A stretch of 64,000 bases of DNA from Litsea cubeba (lineage: Eukaryota; Streptophyta; Magnoliopsida; Laurales; Lauraceae), in contig CM022947.1 of NCBI GenBank assembly GCA_012931725.1, positions 18,793,554 to 18,857,553 of the forward strand, read 5' to 3'. A program made the translations under genes and the position numbers. Of this stretch, positions 1 through 12,000 are shown one piece after another. Below the pieces are notes generated by a model, which worked only from the letters and a program-made list of their open reading frames with translations, did no database searches and had not been told where the DNA came from. Within the stretch, counting starts at the first letter, position 1. Each line of letters begins with the position of its first letter.

Positions 1-504
1 ACCAGTCATTGATTTGCTGCACAAAAAATAAAAAATAAAAATAAAAATAAAAATAAAAAAATAAAAAAACCATTAGGCTTGCACAAATACCCTTATTTAT
101 TATCCCATCAAGTCTATCGGAACTGCTAATTCAAATTTGATGCCCAACTCGGTGCAGTTATAACCAATGAGCATCTAAATCCTTAGAGGAACTCATAACC
201 TTTTAGAAACCCCTCAACCAATACTTAAGAGGTGGTTAAGAGCAGATACAACCACTTTATAGCATATGCTGTTTCCATCTTAAAGGAAGGTGGATTGAGG
301 ACCTAGATATCCAGTACAGTCACGTGGTTGATACACTAATTTCAGCCTCTTGTGAATGCAAGAATGCCCAACCTGGTAATATAAAATTCCTTCTATTTTT
401 GCAGTGATCAAGACTCGGATAATGGTTTTCCAATCTTAATCCTTTGGATACCCATTTTAAGTATTAATTCCGGTATTTAAGTTAGCATGCTATCAATTTA
501 CATG
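1..504. other. Non-coding start of window
   Basis: I see no gene here. Bases 23-70 are an A-rich (AAAAAT)n tract. Read on the minus strand, this tract is a T-rich run ending in gtgcag, so it could be a splice acceptor with 17 exon bases left before the window edge. That would fit the missing last exon of the UBR7 gene, but the few codons visible (Q-I-N-D-W) do not clearly match the family. The rest is AT-rich single-copy-looking sequence. Confidence 0.4.
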
Positions 505-725
505 ATCGGCGCATACCACCAAGATTGAAGGAAAATTTTTACAAGACAGCGATTAGACCAACTATGATCTATGGAGCAGAATGTTAGCCAATCAAGAAGC
601 AACACATGCACAAAATAAGTGTAGCAGAAATAAGAATGCTGAGATGGATGTGTGGTAAAACTTGAAAAGATAGAATCAGAAAATGAGTGCTTTCGAGAGC
701 ATTTAGGGGTAGCAACAATAAGGTA
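505..725 (+). mobile_element. RTE LINE fragment (3' part of ORF)
   Basis: Translation shows the region after the reverse transcriptase of plant RTE LINEs: a stretch like KFYKTAIRPTMIYGAEC followed by RMLRWMCGKT and SRAFRG. The same segment occurs at about 3335-3520 in the neighbouring longer copy, so this is a separate truncated copy. It has in-frame stops and is not functional. It abuts the 5' end of the next LINE. Confidence 0.75.
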
Positions 726-971
726 AAAATTAACTCCGCCAGTTTTACTGTTGGTCCCAAGCCCGGGCAAAGGAGGGTTGCGTTGGGTAGGTTGACAACC
801 AGCGTAAGATTTTGTCACAACCCAAACATGAATTTTGAGATAATAACATTTCAAGATTATTATTATTAGGGCATTCCCCGATTTAAGCGATGCACCGTAG
901 CGCCATCTGGTTGCAACTACCGCGCCATTCTAGACGAGTGCGGCTAAACTAGAAGAAGAGGAATATTCAAC

Positions 972-1700
972 TTGCTACTTAGAATATAGGAACCTTGACA
1001 GGCAAGAGCATGGAGTTGGTCGAGATAATGAAAAGAAAAGGAGTTAGTGTAACCTGTCTACATGAGGCAAAGTGGAATGGGGATAAAGCTAAGGAGCTCA
1101 TTGATAGTTATAAACTTTTTTTTTGTGGCAATGAACAATACAAGAAATAGAGTGAGTATAGTTGTAGATAAGGATTTGAAAGAGAATTTGTGGGGGTAAG
1201 GAGGTTAGGTGATAGAATTATAGCAATTGAACTAGGGTTAAAGGAAGACATAATTCATATAATTGGTGCATATGCTCCCCAACTAGGATTACATGAAAGT
1301 GTCAAGAGACAATTTTGGAAGATAGATGGTTTCCTACAAGAAATCCCAATAAGTGAAAAGATTTTCCTAGGAGGGGGCTTAAATGGGGATGTAGGAAAGG
1401 ATAATGGAGGGTATGAGAGAATACATGAAGGACAAGGATTTGGAGAAAAGAATGAATTGGGAGGCACAATCTTGGATTTTGCATTAACATTTGACCTTAT
1501 AATAGCAACCACCTACTTTAAAAAGAGAGAGGAGCATTTAATTACCTATAAAAGTGGAACTAGCAAGAGCTAGGTAGACTTTTTTCTAGTTAGAAAACAT
1601 AACCGATTGGCTTGTAAAGACTGTAAGGTTATTTCAGGAGAGAGTTTTACCACACAACATAGGCTAGTAGTTTTAGATATTTGCATTAGAAATAGAAAGA
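972..1700 (+). pseudogene. RTE LINE endonuclease domain, broken
   Basis: The translation begins with GTLTGKSMELVEIMKRKGVS, the usual start of plant RTE endonucleases, and continues through IIGAYAPQ and TQHRLVVLDI. In the family these residues form the EEP (exonuclease-endonuclease-phosphatase) fold that nicks target DNA. The GDxN-type motif reads G-G-L-N at about 1372, so an expected acidic residue appears lost. A stop at 1570 interrupts the VDFFLVR segment. It is a relic. Confidence 0.75.
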
Positions 1701-2328
1701 GATGGGTAGTAAATAAGATGTACCCTAAAACAAGGTTGAGGGAATTGAAAGGAGAAAGAGCAACAATATTTAAGGATAAAGCGATTAAAGAGGGAGAATG
1801 GAATTTTTAGAGAGAAACTACGACGATGTGGAATCCAATGACTAATTGTATTAAGAAGATTGCTAAAGAAGTGCTTGGAGAGTCAAAAGGGAAAACAAAC
1901 TATAATAAAGAAACATGGTGTAGTATAGAGGTTCAGGAAGCTGATTAAGAGAAAAACGTTACAAAGTTTGGCAGGGGACTAGGAATATGGAACGCTATGA
2001 GATGTATAAGAAGGCAAAGAAAGAAGCTAAAAAAGTTGTAAGCGATGCAAAGCTAAAAGCATATGATGACCTATATAATAGGTTGGGAACAAGAGAAGGA
2101 GAGAATGATATTTTTAAGCTTGCAAAAATAAGGAAAAGGAAAAGCAGAGACTGAGACCATGTCAAATGTATTAAAAGCAATGACCAAAAGGTTCTAGTGA
2201 AGGACAATGATATCAAAGAAAGGTGGAGGGAATATTTTAGCAAGTTTTTAAATGAAGACTATGAAGGAGATAAGAACTAGAGAGGATACTTTGTTAGTAG
2301 AACAAACTTTTTTCGCAGAATTAGGGTA

Positions 2329-3261
2329 GTGGAAGTGAGGAAAGCGTTGAAGCAAATGAAGACCGGAAACACTACAAGTCTAGATGACATTCTGATAGGG
2401 GCTTGGAAATGCTTAGAAGAAGTTGGGGGGATTTGGTTAACCAGGCTCTTCAATGAGATATTAATGACAAAGAAGATGCCGGATGAACGGAAAAGAAGTG
2501 TTGTAGTACCTATATATAAGAACATTGGAGATAAACAAAACAGCACCAACTACCATGGGAATAAACTTACGAGTCATACTACGAATCTATGGGAGAGAGT
2601 AATGGAGCAAAGACTTGTTAAAATCAATTTCGTTTTATGCCAGGGAGGTCAACTATGAAAATTATCTTCTCACTTAGGAAAATAATGGAAAAATATCGAG
2701 CGAAAAGGACTGCATATGGTCTTCATCGATCTAGAAAAAGTTTATGACAGGGCACCTAGAGATTTAATTTGGTGGGTTTTAAATAAAAGGAATGTTCCAA
2801 AAGGCTATATTGAAATCATTAAAAACATGTATAAAGGAGTCGTAACAAGAGTAAGAACTACTTGTGAAGATACAAGTGAATTCCCAGTGACCACAGGTTT
2901 GCATCAAGGGTCAGCCCTAAGCCCCTATCTCTTTGCACTGATTATGAATGAGTTAACTGCTAAAATTCAAGATTATGTATCTTGGTGTACGTTGTTTGCA
3001 GATGATATAGTATTAGCAGATAAATCAAGAGATATTGTAAATGCAAAAATCAAGAGATGGAGGGAGGCTTTAGAATCCAAAGGTTTTAAAATAAGTAGTA
3101 CAAAGACAAAATATAAGGATTGCAGCTTTAGTGGGCATTTACAAAGAGCTGAAACTACTATAAGAATTGAAACCCACGAGATACCACAAAGAGGTTCTTT
3201 CTGTTATATTGGCTCGATAATTAACAAAGATGGGGAGATTGATGAAGATGTAGAGCATTAG
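2329..3261 (+). pseudogene. RTE LINE reverse transcriptase, broken
   Basis: Motifs in order: a KALKQMKTGNTT block near the start, VFIDLEKVYDRAP (palm, catalytic Asp region) at about 2719, TTGLHQGSALSPYLFAL at about 2893, and FADDIVLADKS at about 2997, which is the catalytic FADD box. A stop and frame change at about 2656-2715 split finger and palm regions. The second part runs open to 3261. It would have copied LINE RNA at a nicked target; the breaks rule out a working enzyme here. Confidence 0.85.
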
Positions 3262-3794
3262 ATAAAAGTGCGATGGTTGAAGTGGAGACTTACTTTTGGA
3301 ATGTTTTATGACTGACGTATGCCAACGAGATTGAAGGAAAAATTTTACAGGACAATGATTAGACCAGCTATGACCTATGGAGCAGAATGTTGGCCAATCA
3401 AAAAGCAACATATGCAAAATGGAGGTAAAAGAGATGAGAATGTTGAGGTGGATGTTTAGTAAAACTAGGAAGGATAAAATTAGAAATGAGTGATTTCGAG
3501 AGCATTTAGGGGTAGCATCGATAGGGGATAAAATTAGAGAAACCATTTGAGATGGTTTGGGCACGTCCAACGCAGGCTGGCAATGGCGCCAGTAAAAGAA
3601 AGTTTTGGTATGCAAGTTGGTGGCCCACCAAGGGGAAGGCGTGGGCCGAAGAGGACTTTGATGGAGGTAGTAAAAACAGATTTGAAGAAGTGCAACTTAT
3701 CTGAAGATTTAGCTCAGGATAAATCGGAATGGAGAAACAGAATTCATGTAGCCGATCCCAATATAGTTGAGACAAGGCTTTTATGATGATGATT

Positions 3795-4070
3795 ATCAAT
3801 AGGGGATAAATTAAGAGAGACTAGTTTGAGATGGTTCAAGCATGTCCAACGCAAGATAGTGACGACACCGTTGAGGAAAAGTTTTCATATGCTGGTTGAT
3901 GGCCCACCAAGAAAAAGGGGTAAGCCAAAAGAGGACATGGATGGAAGTAATAAAGATAGATTTGAAGAAGTGCAGCCTATCTAAGGATTTGGCTCAGGAT
4001 AAATCGGAATGGAGAAACAGGATTCATATAACTGACCCCAACATAGTTGGGACAAGACTTTGATGATGAT
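3795..4070 (+). mobile_element. Second RTE LINE 3' end, directly adjacent
   Basis: A second copy of the RTE 3' module (RWFKHVQRK at about 3830) starts at the GAT tail of the first copy and ends with its own GAT repeat at 4060-4072. It is 5'-truncated and carries frameshifts. The head-to-tail arrangement means either tandem insertion at the tail or template switching. Confidence 0.8.
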
Positions 4071-4305
4071 GATGCTATGAATTTACATGGTTGAGTTTGA
4101 ATCATAAAATGATGAGACCCAATTATTTGATGGAGTCTTCACACATTCCTCACCAATGCCTGGCGTTTGTAGTCATCACCATTGGTAATTCAAGGAGTCT
4201 TCCACAAAGGGAAACACTTGCTTAATGCGTTCACAATAACGAGAGGGAAAGAGAATTTTCATTGAATTAATAAATGAAAGACAACAAGAGAATTTATATA
4301 GGATG

Positions 4306-4790
4306 GAATGTCAATCTTGTCTATTAGGACCCCAACTGGGTGTTGGCTCGGTGGTTAGGACATTGGATTTGCTCCCCAGAGGTCCTGGCATCGATTCCCC
4401 TGGGCATTAACCATCCCCCGTCCATGTGGGTGTGGGCGTGGGGGGCCAGGGATTAGTCCTGCCAAAGCTGGGGAAACCCTAAGATTTCAAAAAAAAAAAA
4501 ACTTGTCTCTTAGGGATCCTAGATATGATTTCATTTCCTCCCCATGAGATGATTACAAGTCAGTCTTTTTCAAATAATACTTTATTTCCACTCTCTTATT
4601 GATTATATGGCAATCAATTATCTTTTACCGATAGAATGCCAATCCTGCCTATTAGGGATCCTAGATAGGATCTCATTTCCTCCCTACGAGATTATTACAA
4701 GTCAGCCTTTTCTAAATAATACTTTATTTCCTCTCTTATTGATTATATGGCAATCAATTATCTTTCACCCATGGAATGCCAATTAATTAC
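4306..4790 (+). repeat. Tandem direct repeat, ~142 bp unit, split by a SINE
   Basis: Two full units that share the phrases agggatcctaga, attacaagtcag, aatactttatttc and ttgattatatggcaatcaat lie at about 4502-4634 and 4644-4780, with unit edges before (4306) and after. The first unit is interrupted by the SINE at 4330-4501. Units differ by scattered substitutions. I see no coding potential. Confidence 0.75.
4330..4501 (+). mobile_element. tRNA-derived SINE with poly(A) tail
   Basis: The head tggctcggtggttagg resembles a pol III A box and ggcatcgattccc resembles a B box. The body ends in a poly(A) run at 4490-4501. Flanking direct repeats cttgtctattagga (4316-4329) and cttgtctcttaggg (4502-4515) differ at two positions and look like a target-site duplication. 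No coding capacity, as expected for a SINE. Confidence 0.75.
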
Positions 4791-5318
4791 CTTGCCTCCA
4801 AAATATCTTAGAATTTTCTAAAACTAAGAATGCATTTCTAGAAAAATATTCTTAAAATTTGTTGAACTAATACTATAAATCTATAATAAAAAATCATTGA
4901 AAATTGCTATAATAAGAAAGTAGACATGGTTAGGCTGGTGGGCTGGCTGACAATGGATTAAGCCCAATGGGCGAGCCATCTATGGACTAGGCCCAATGGG
5001 CCAGACTTGACGGGCTAAGTAGTTGTCGGCCTCTTTTTTGGCTTCCTTTGTGTAGCCCTTAGGCCTATGATAAGATTAATCAATGTCATTGACTCACGAT
5101 TGTTTTTTTTACTCAAAAAAAGTATTCACAAATCAACTAAAAGGTTTTGTGAAAATACCCCATTATGAACATATGTATAATCGTATAACTCATATCATCA
5201 TTAGCTGAAACAAATCCAACTGTAGATATAGCCATATATGGATAAACAAACAGCAGAACATATAGAAGACATAATCCCATAGAAAAGCCAAGGAAAAGTT
5301 GGAATTCTAAAGACACAC
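4791..5318. other. Non-coding interval downstream of UBR7 exon 4
   Basis: This is AT-rich sequence inside what should be the last UBR7 intron (minus strand). Bases 4920-5040 carry repeated GGGC-rich phrases (gcccaatgggc) typical of decayed DNA transposons. I looked on the minus strand for the expected short, basic last UBR7 exon and did not find it. Confidence 0.45.
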
Positions 5319-6005
5319 CAGGAAAGATCGGAGCTCATTCTTCATGTCAGCAATACCATTCAGAATCTCAATCTTCTGGACGTGACCAAGTTTATTGAGA
5401 AAATTTAACTCCACTCCTTCCTGTTGTTGTAATTTCTCCTCCCTCTTCTCCTTTGCCATGTTCTCATATTCCTCCATTGAGTCCTCCATGTCAATTAGAA
5501 AACTAATACCTTTCTGGACATAAAAGTCTGCACAAGTACTACACCTGCAAAGAAGATGTCTCCAATTTTTAGATAGAAACATCGGTTTTTTCTTCTCTGA
5601 AACCAGTGAAGCCCTATGAAGATCCACTTCAAGCAAACAGCTAGGACTTGAACTGGTAGCATTAAGAGGTGCTTCCTTTTTTAAACCCAGATTCTTTTCT
5701 GAATTTTCTCCAAGGAAAGGATCCTTCACATTCGGGCCAATTTCATAATGGGCATGGATCGTTGCAGAATCCATATCAGGTTTCTCTGATATATAAGTGC
5801 CATTTTGAAGCTCCCCAGATGATGTACATGCTGCAATCCCTTTTTTGCACACAGTTTCTTCTTCAGGACAGATAACTGGCACATCATTGCGCCTAATTGA
5901 AGCCCAAATGGATGGAGGATAAAGCGTCAGGAAAGAACACATAACTGCACATTCCTGACAGATGAAGTCCTGATATAAAGGTTCCCCTTCCTCGTCCCTT
6001 GGTAT
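5319..6005 (-). CDS. UBR7 exon 4 (PHD end and C-terminal region)
   Basis: This exon has 229 codons, IPRDEEGEPLYQDFICQECA to NELRSFL. It completes the PHD finger, then has a less conserved linker (Ser-rich) and a conserved C-terminal block with a CRCSTCADFY motif and a charged helix (YENMAKEKREEKL). The acceptor is ctacag before 6005. The proposed donor is gtgtgt at 5318, because family members continue here while the open frame stops after three more codons. Confidence 0.88.
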
Positions 6006-9000
6006 CTGTAGTACATTTAATAATAGATCAGCATATAATACTCAAATAAGTGATAGAGTATCTTCAAACAAATTGAGAATTAATGTGGAAAACTGTCCAG
6101 AAACATCCAATTGATAGCTGTTTGAATTAACCAAAGAACTGTGTAAAGCTCATGGCAGTTGTTGATTTATCACCAAAAATTTAAGGGGTTTAAAATTCAG
6201 CAGCCGACCCAACTTAAAATCATCTAGAAACACAATGAATTATGGTGGCACTCACAGCAAGAAAACCGGAGATCTTTATGAGAATGTACTATCATGGCAA
6301 AGGTACAAGATTCATGCCAATGTTTAGGTATGGGGTCTTCTAGAAACATGCTCTAGGCAAAAAGTGGGGGAAAACAACATGTGGTCCATTACGCACACAT
6401 AGAACCACCTAATAAGGGGACCAAACTGATCTTGGGGCCAGAGCAAGTTTGAGGGACACATGAGTAACATCAGCACCAATCCTACAAAGAGCCTTTTCAA
6501 AACATCTTTTTGCGAGAATTGATAATTTTAAAAGAAGTAACCAAAGCAGTTATCGCCAAACACCATTTATGTAAAAAGGATATGAGCATCAAGAATGCAT
6601 GCAATGTCCCATTCTGAAAAAAAAGAGATCATTAGACCAGACCTTAGAGAATGTAAAATTGTATAATGTGCAAGAAGTAATGATATGAACTGGCCAACCT
6701 CTTCTATAGATTCAAGACCAAGATGATTCTCATGAAACCAGTCCTCACAGATGCAGCATTGAATCATCTCCACTTGTTCTTCGGCATCTGGATCAGGATA
6801 AGGGCGACCACAAGTACAATAAGAACCTTTGAAGTTCTGATTGTATGAGTTCTCCAAATTTTCTGGGTCCTTGTTTGCAAATAACTTGCAGTGGAACTCC
6901 CCAAACTTTGAGTTTCCACAGTCACACCGGAACTTCCTCTTCGTCCACAACTCTACAATCTTATTCAAGTAGCAACAAGTAAAACCAGATTAATCGTCAG
7001 TTAAAAGAAGAAGAAAAACGCAGGGGGGGGGGGGGGCGCAAAGATTTGCTTGGGGAATGGAAATTCAGAAGTAAGAAAACCAGAACATGTTCATTGGTAA
7101 TTTGGTGCATAAAGAAATATTGAGAAATAGCAGATGCAATGACATGGTGAAGATTCCAAGGGTTCAGACACAAGGTTGTGGGTCTAATTCATGTTGCCCA
7201 TAAAAAAATAAAAAATAAATAAATCTACAGGATCCATGATTGCAATTTCCAAAGGACGGCACAAATATAGCTGCCTGCACAGTGAAAGAGTGTAAATCTG
7301 TTCACAAATAGGACAAAACATAAGCTCAGTGGATGGAGAATTTAATGCTTCACACCCCATGACAGTAATTCAAAAGTTCTAAATATGAGCACAACCTAAT
7401 GGAAGGGAAAGAAATAAGAAAGAAAATTTGATGTAAAAGTACTCTCAACCTAAAGTGATCAATCACCATAAGCGCACAATAAAAGAAGAAAGATCCAATC
7501 GAAGAGTTGTCACATTTGATCTCTGCAGTGATTGGATCACATGCCAAGGGGCTAAGGTAAAGATCACACATCAACACAAAATGGAACAAGATTTCAAACC
7601 TCCAAAAGATAACATCCAAAAAAGGCTTCCTACCAATTTCTGAAATGTCTTGAAGGTTTGATAAGTGCTTAATTGTTTGCAATCTAAGCCCTAATATTTG
7701 ATTCATCTTGTGCTAGTCATAGTTATTTTATTTGATTTTACATAATTTTGTTAATTTTTATGCTAAGGTCAAAAGGAGCAAAAAGAGAGGAATTAATGAA
7801 GAGGATGATGGGCGTGAATCCCAAAGAAGGACCATGGTGGGTCCCATTCAAGATAATCCAGATTTCAAGAAGACTTTCTAATTATTTGGACAACTTACAA
7901 TTCAAATCAAAGAAGGAAAGAATTAGAGAAAGAAATTCTAATCAAAGAAGAAGAGCAAAAGAAAGAAAGAAGAAACCCAATCTAGGGTTACACGCACCAA
8001 ATAGGGCCTACTTTTATGTCAAAAGTTCAGATTTAATTCCTTGCAATTAATCTCAGATTTGTGGGTCCATGTGAATAAGTTTCTAGAAGATACAAGTGGG
8101 ACCAGATTTAGAAAGCTTGTAAATCAAGAAAAGAAGACTCCTAATTCAATCTAATTAGGAAACAGAATTTTAAAGAAAGTTGGAGACCTATTTCTACAAG
8201 GGAAATAAGTACTAAGAGGGTTGTTGCAAGACTTATAAATAGCATATGAACAGTGCACGTCCAGCCATAAAACATCACACAAACCATCCACAAATCAGCT
8301 ACTATAATCCACAAACCCTAGCAGCCGTACAGCACTATTGGGAGCACCTTTGGAGCATCTTTTGGAGAGCTTTTGGAGGAGGAATAAAGGGGAAAAGCTG
8401 CTGGCCATCCACTACTTCACCATCATCTTCTAGTTTTCTTCTTATGACTCTACTTTCTAGTTTATTTTTCATTAAAAACATGAGCAGCTAATTTTTTTAG
8501 TGCTAGGGTGTAATTGAAACCCTAGCCTAGTTCTATGTAGTCTCTTTTGGCGTCTTTTAATTCAGATTTCAGTTTTATTGGTTGAGATTCTAAACCATGT
8601 TATTAATTGATGAGTTGTGTATATGCCATGCCAACCATGTGATGTTCAATTAATTTTACGAGTAGCTAACCTAATTTTGATTGATCTTGATGTTATGCAT
8701 CTAGGGTTTAGAACCATGAATAATCTAAGTATATGCCATGCTTAGACTCATGCATTTATCTTTCCCATTGTTTTTATGCATTATGTTTGTTTTGACTAGG
8801 ACATATGCCATGCTTAGTTTTTGCATCATAATGAGCAATTCATGTAGCATGCCACTCATGAATTAGGTTTAGGGGAATAATAATCTAGACGCATATGCCA
8901 TGGTCTAGGTTGATAGATGTCACTAATAAAATCTGATTTTTTATTAAAAGATAATAAGGGGCATGCATAGGATTGGTTAGGGGAGTAGATGAAACCCTAG

Positions 9001-12000
9001 TTCATTCATTCATTATTACTGTTTTTCAATTCTCATACTAGTTGTTTTTAGGTTACTTTCCAATTAGCTTTTGATACTTTAAATTACTGTTTTTTTTATA
9101 GTTTAATTCCACTTTTCATCTTCAATAATTTATTTTAATATTCTGATTTTTAGTTAATTTTGACATCGTTTTATCACAAGTCTTCGTGGGATCGACCTCG
9201 TACTTACAATTCACTACACTACATAGTGATCTTGTGCGCTTGCGAGTTTTTAATTGTGTGCATACTAGTAACTTATTTCTAGGTTGTTTGGTGCATACCA
9301 AGTTTTTGACGCCGTTGCCGGGGACTTGTTTGCATAGAATAGTGTCAAAACTTGTGTTTAATGTAGTATCATAGTCTAGTTTCGTTTTTAGTTCAGTTAC
9401 TTTAAGTTTTAAAGTGCTGTTATTTACTGTTTTATCATAATATTTCAGCTATTTAATTTCAAATTTCTATTTTTCTTCTTTTATCACATTAACTCTTTTT
9501 TAGGTGCTTACTTGCGGTCATAAATTCTGTTTATGCAAGGTAGGCGATCTCAGGACTTAGCCATTATTGTCTACGATCCAGAAATTGAACGAACTTTTAG
9601 AAGAAATCGAAGACAAGCTCAAAGGGTAAGAACCAATACACAGCCCTCATATGACTCAAAGCTTGAAAGAATCAGTGTTAACGGAAATCAAGGTCCTGAA
9701 AGAAAAATGGCTGACAGAGAAGAAAACGAAGAAGAAGTGGTAGTAAATAATCAAAAGAGACCAATGAAGGAATCTTACATACCCTTGCACACCGAACAGC
9801 CGTCCACCATTCTTTATCCACCTAATACGGCTGGAAATTTCACACTCTCCATGCACAACTGCTGAATATGGTGCCACACTATCACAGGTTACCTAATGAA
9901 GATCCTTATCTTCAAATTAAGGAATTCTTTGAGTTGTGCGCGACACAACAGATACATGGAGTTACTGCAGAGGGCATCAGGCTACGTCTATTTCCTTTCT
10001 CTCTTAAGGATAAAGCTAAAATATGGTTAAACTCCTTGGATGCTGGTTCTATCAACTCTTGGCAGCAGCTAGCCAGTAAGTTTCTAAAGAAGTTTTTTCC
10101 GGCTCAAAAGACAAGGCAATTAAGAAGAGAGATCCAAACATATCAACAGAAAGATGGAGATCAGTTCTGGGAAGCATGGGAGCATTTTAAAGATTTATTA
10201 TTGAAGTGTCCACATCACAACCTCACCAAAGATGATCAGGTTCAAGCTTTCTATGAAGGACTGAACGAGTTGAATAAAGGAATAGTTGATTCTGCGTGTG
10301 GAGGGGCCCTGATGGAGAAAAATAGTGAGGAAGCATATGATCTTTTTGAAACTCTTAGTGAAAACTCACAACAATTTTCTTGTAGAAACAGACAGATGGG
10401 TAAGAAGCAAGGAATATATGAGATCCAGTCTCAAGGAAATATAGCTGCCCAGATGGCGGCAATGGATAAAAAATGGACATGCTCATCAAAGCAATGGCTT
10501 CCAACAACATGCAAGGACAGACACCAAAGGAAGTATGTGCTATATGTTCTCACACTAACCATACTACTGAATGCTGCCCCATGTCATCTTTTACAGACCA
10601 GGAACAAACCAACTATGTTGGTAACGCTTTTCCCAAGCACAATAATCCCTACAGCAATACCTACAATTCTGGATGGAGGAATCATCCAAACTTTTCTTGG
10701 AGAGCGAATCAAAACAATCAAGGAAATCAAGGGAATCAGAACCAATATCAAGGACAACAGAGAAGCTACCAGAATAACAATTTTTCTCAGAACAATGCAC
10801 AAAAGCCACAAGAAGATGAGTTCAAAAGTTTGGTGACCCAGTTTATTCAGTCATCTCAGGCTAATTTCCAGCAACATAGCCAAGCAATTACAAATACTCG
10901 GCAGAGTTTGGCCAAGCTAGAAGCACAAGTGGGTCAGATAGCTAATGCCTTGAGCAAGAGGGAGGACGGTAAGTTTCCAAGTCAGACTGAAATCAACCCT
11001 AAAAATCATGAGCATCTGAAGGCCATAACTACCGTCACCAAAGAGCCAGAGAAGGTCTACAGGAGAATGAGGCAGCATGGTACAGCCATAGACACTAGCG
11101 TGAATGGGCCACATGAAAATCCGAAAACTGTAGAAATTGAGACACAGGACAGAGCAAGGCAAACTCCTATTCAGGAAACAACTTCTATAGCGCCAGAGAG
11201 GATCTATAAGCCAGTTCCACCTTACCCTCAGACGCTTAGACAGGAGAAGAAAAATCGGTTCACGCAAGACATCTTCGAGACTCTATGGAAGGTAGAGATT
11301 AACATTCCACTGATTGATGCTATCAAGCAAATACCCTCTTATGCAAAGTTTATCAAGGAGCTATGTACAAACAAGAGGAGATTCAGCGATCATGAAGAGG
11401 TTAAGTTAACCGAGGAAGTCAGTGCAGTTCTTTCAAGAAAGCTTCCCCCAAAATTGAAGGACCCTAGGAGCTTCACTATACCTTGCAAGATAGGAGAGCA
11501 TACTTTTGAGAAAGCTTTACTAGACTTGGGTTCGAGTATCAATTTGCTGCCATTCTCAGTCTATGAGTATTTGGGTTTGGAAGAGCTCAAACCAACTTCA
11601 ATTACATTGCAATTGGCAGATAGGAGTGTGAAGCACCCAAAGGGCATTCTGGAGGACATTTTGGTGAAGGTAGGAGAATTCATATTACCTGCTGACTTTG
11701 TGGCACTGGACATGGAGAGTGTATCATTGCCTCACCACCTTTCTATTATACTCGGCCGACCTTTCATGGCCACTGCGGGTTCAAAGATAGATGTACAGAA
11801 AGGCACAATTGAAATGAAGGTCAATGGGCGGAAAATTGAGTTTAAAGTGTTCGAAGCTATGAAAATGCCTAGAGATGAAGATTGCTTTCAGATTGAGGTA
11901 ATTGAGCAGGCTATAGTAGAGGTGTTTCCAAGAGCACATGGGTGCACGGAGGAGTTGGACACATGCATTCAGCAAGGCTACACCAAATCCGAAATCGAGC

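Larger units (their letters stand above)
745..3790 (+). mobile_element. RTE-clade LINE, decayed, near full length
   Basis: This is a non-LTR retrotransposon. In order it has a 5' leader (about 745-970), an apurinic-type endonuclease domain (about 972-1700), a reverse transcriptase (about 2330-3260) and the C-terminal region with the RWFGHVQRR motif (3540-3786). It ends in a short GAT repeat, which is typical of the RTE clade. Many stops and frameshifts separate the parts, so no full-length protein is possible. The strand is opposite to the UBR7 gene. The clade is inferred from motif order and tail type, not from a tree. Confidence 0.85.

Noticed and set aside
1..17. Start of the last UBR7 exon at the left window edge
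   Set aside because: The acceptor-like tract may be only an A/T-rich low-complexity run. Five codons do not match the family well enough to annotate.
7748..8491. ORFs of 100 and 81 codons, also at 23362-24105, with nearly identical proteins
   Set aside because: They lie in the two Athila LTRs, so their identity reflects the LTR repeat. They have no recognisable domains.
9656..11267. Minus-strand ORFs opposite Athila gag
   Set aside because: Shadows of the gag frames, with no domains and no start context.
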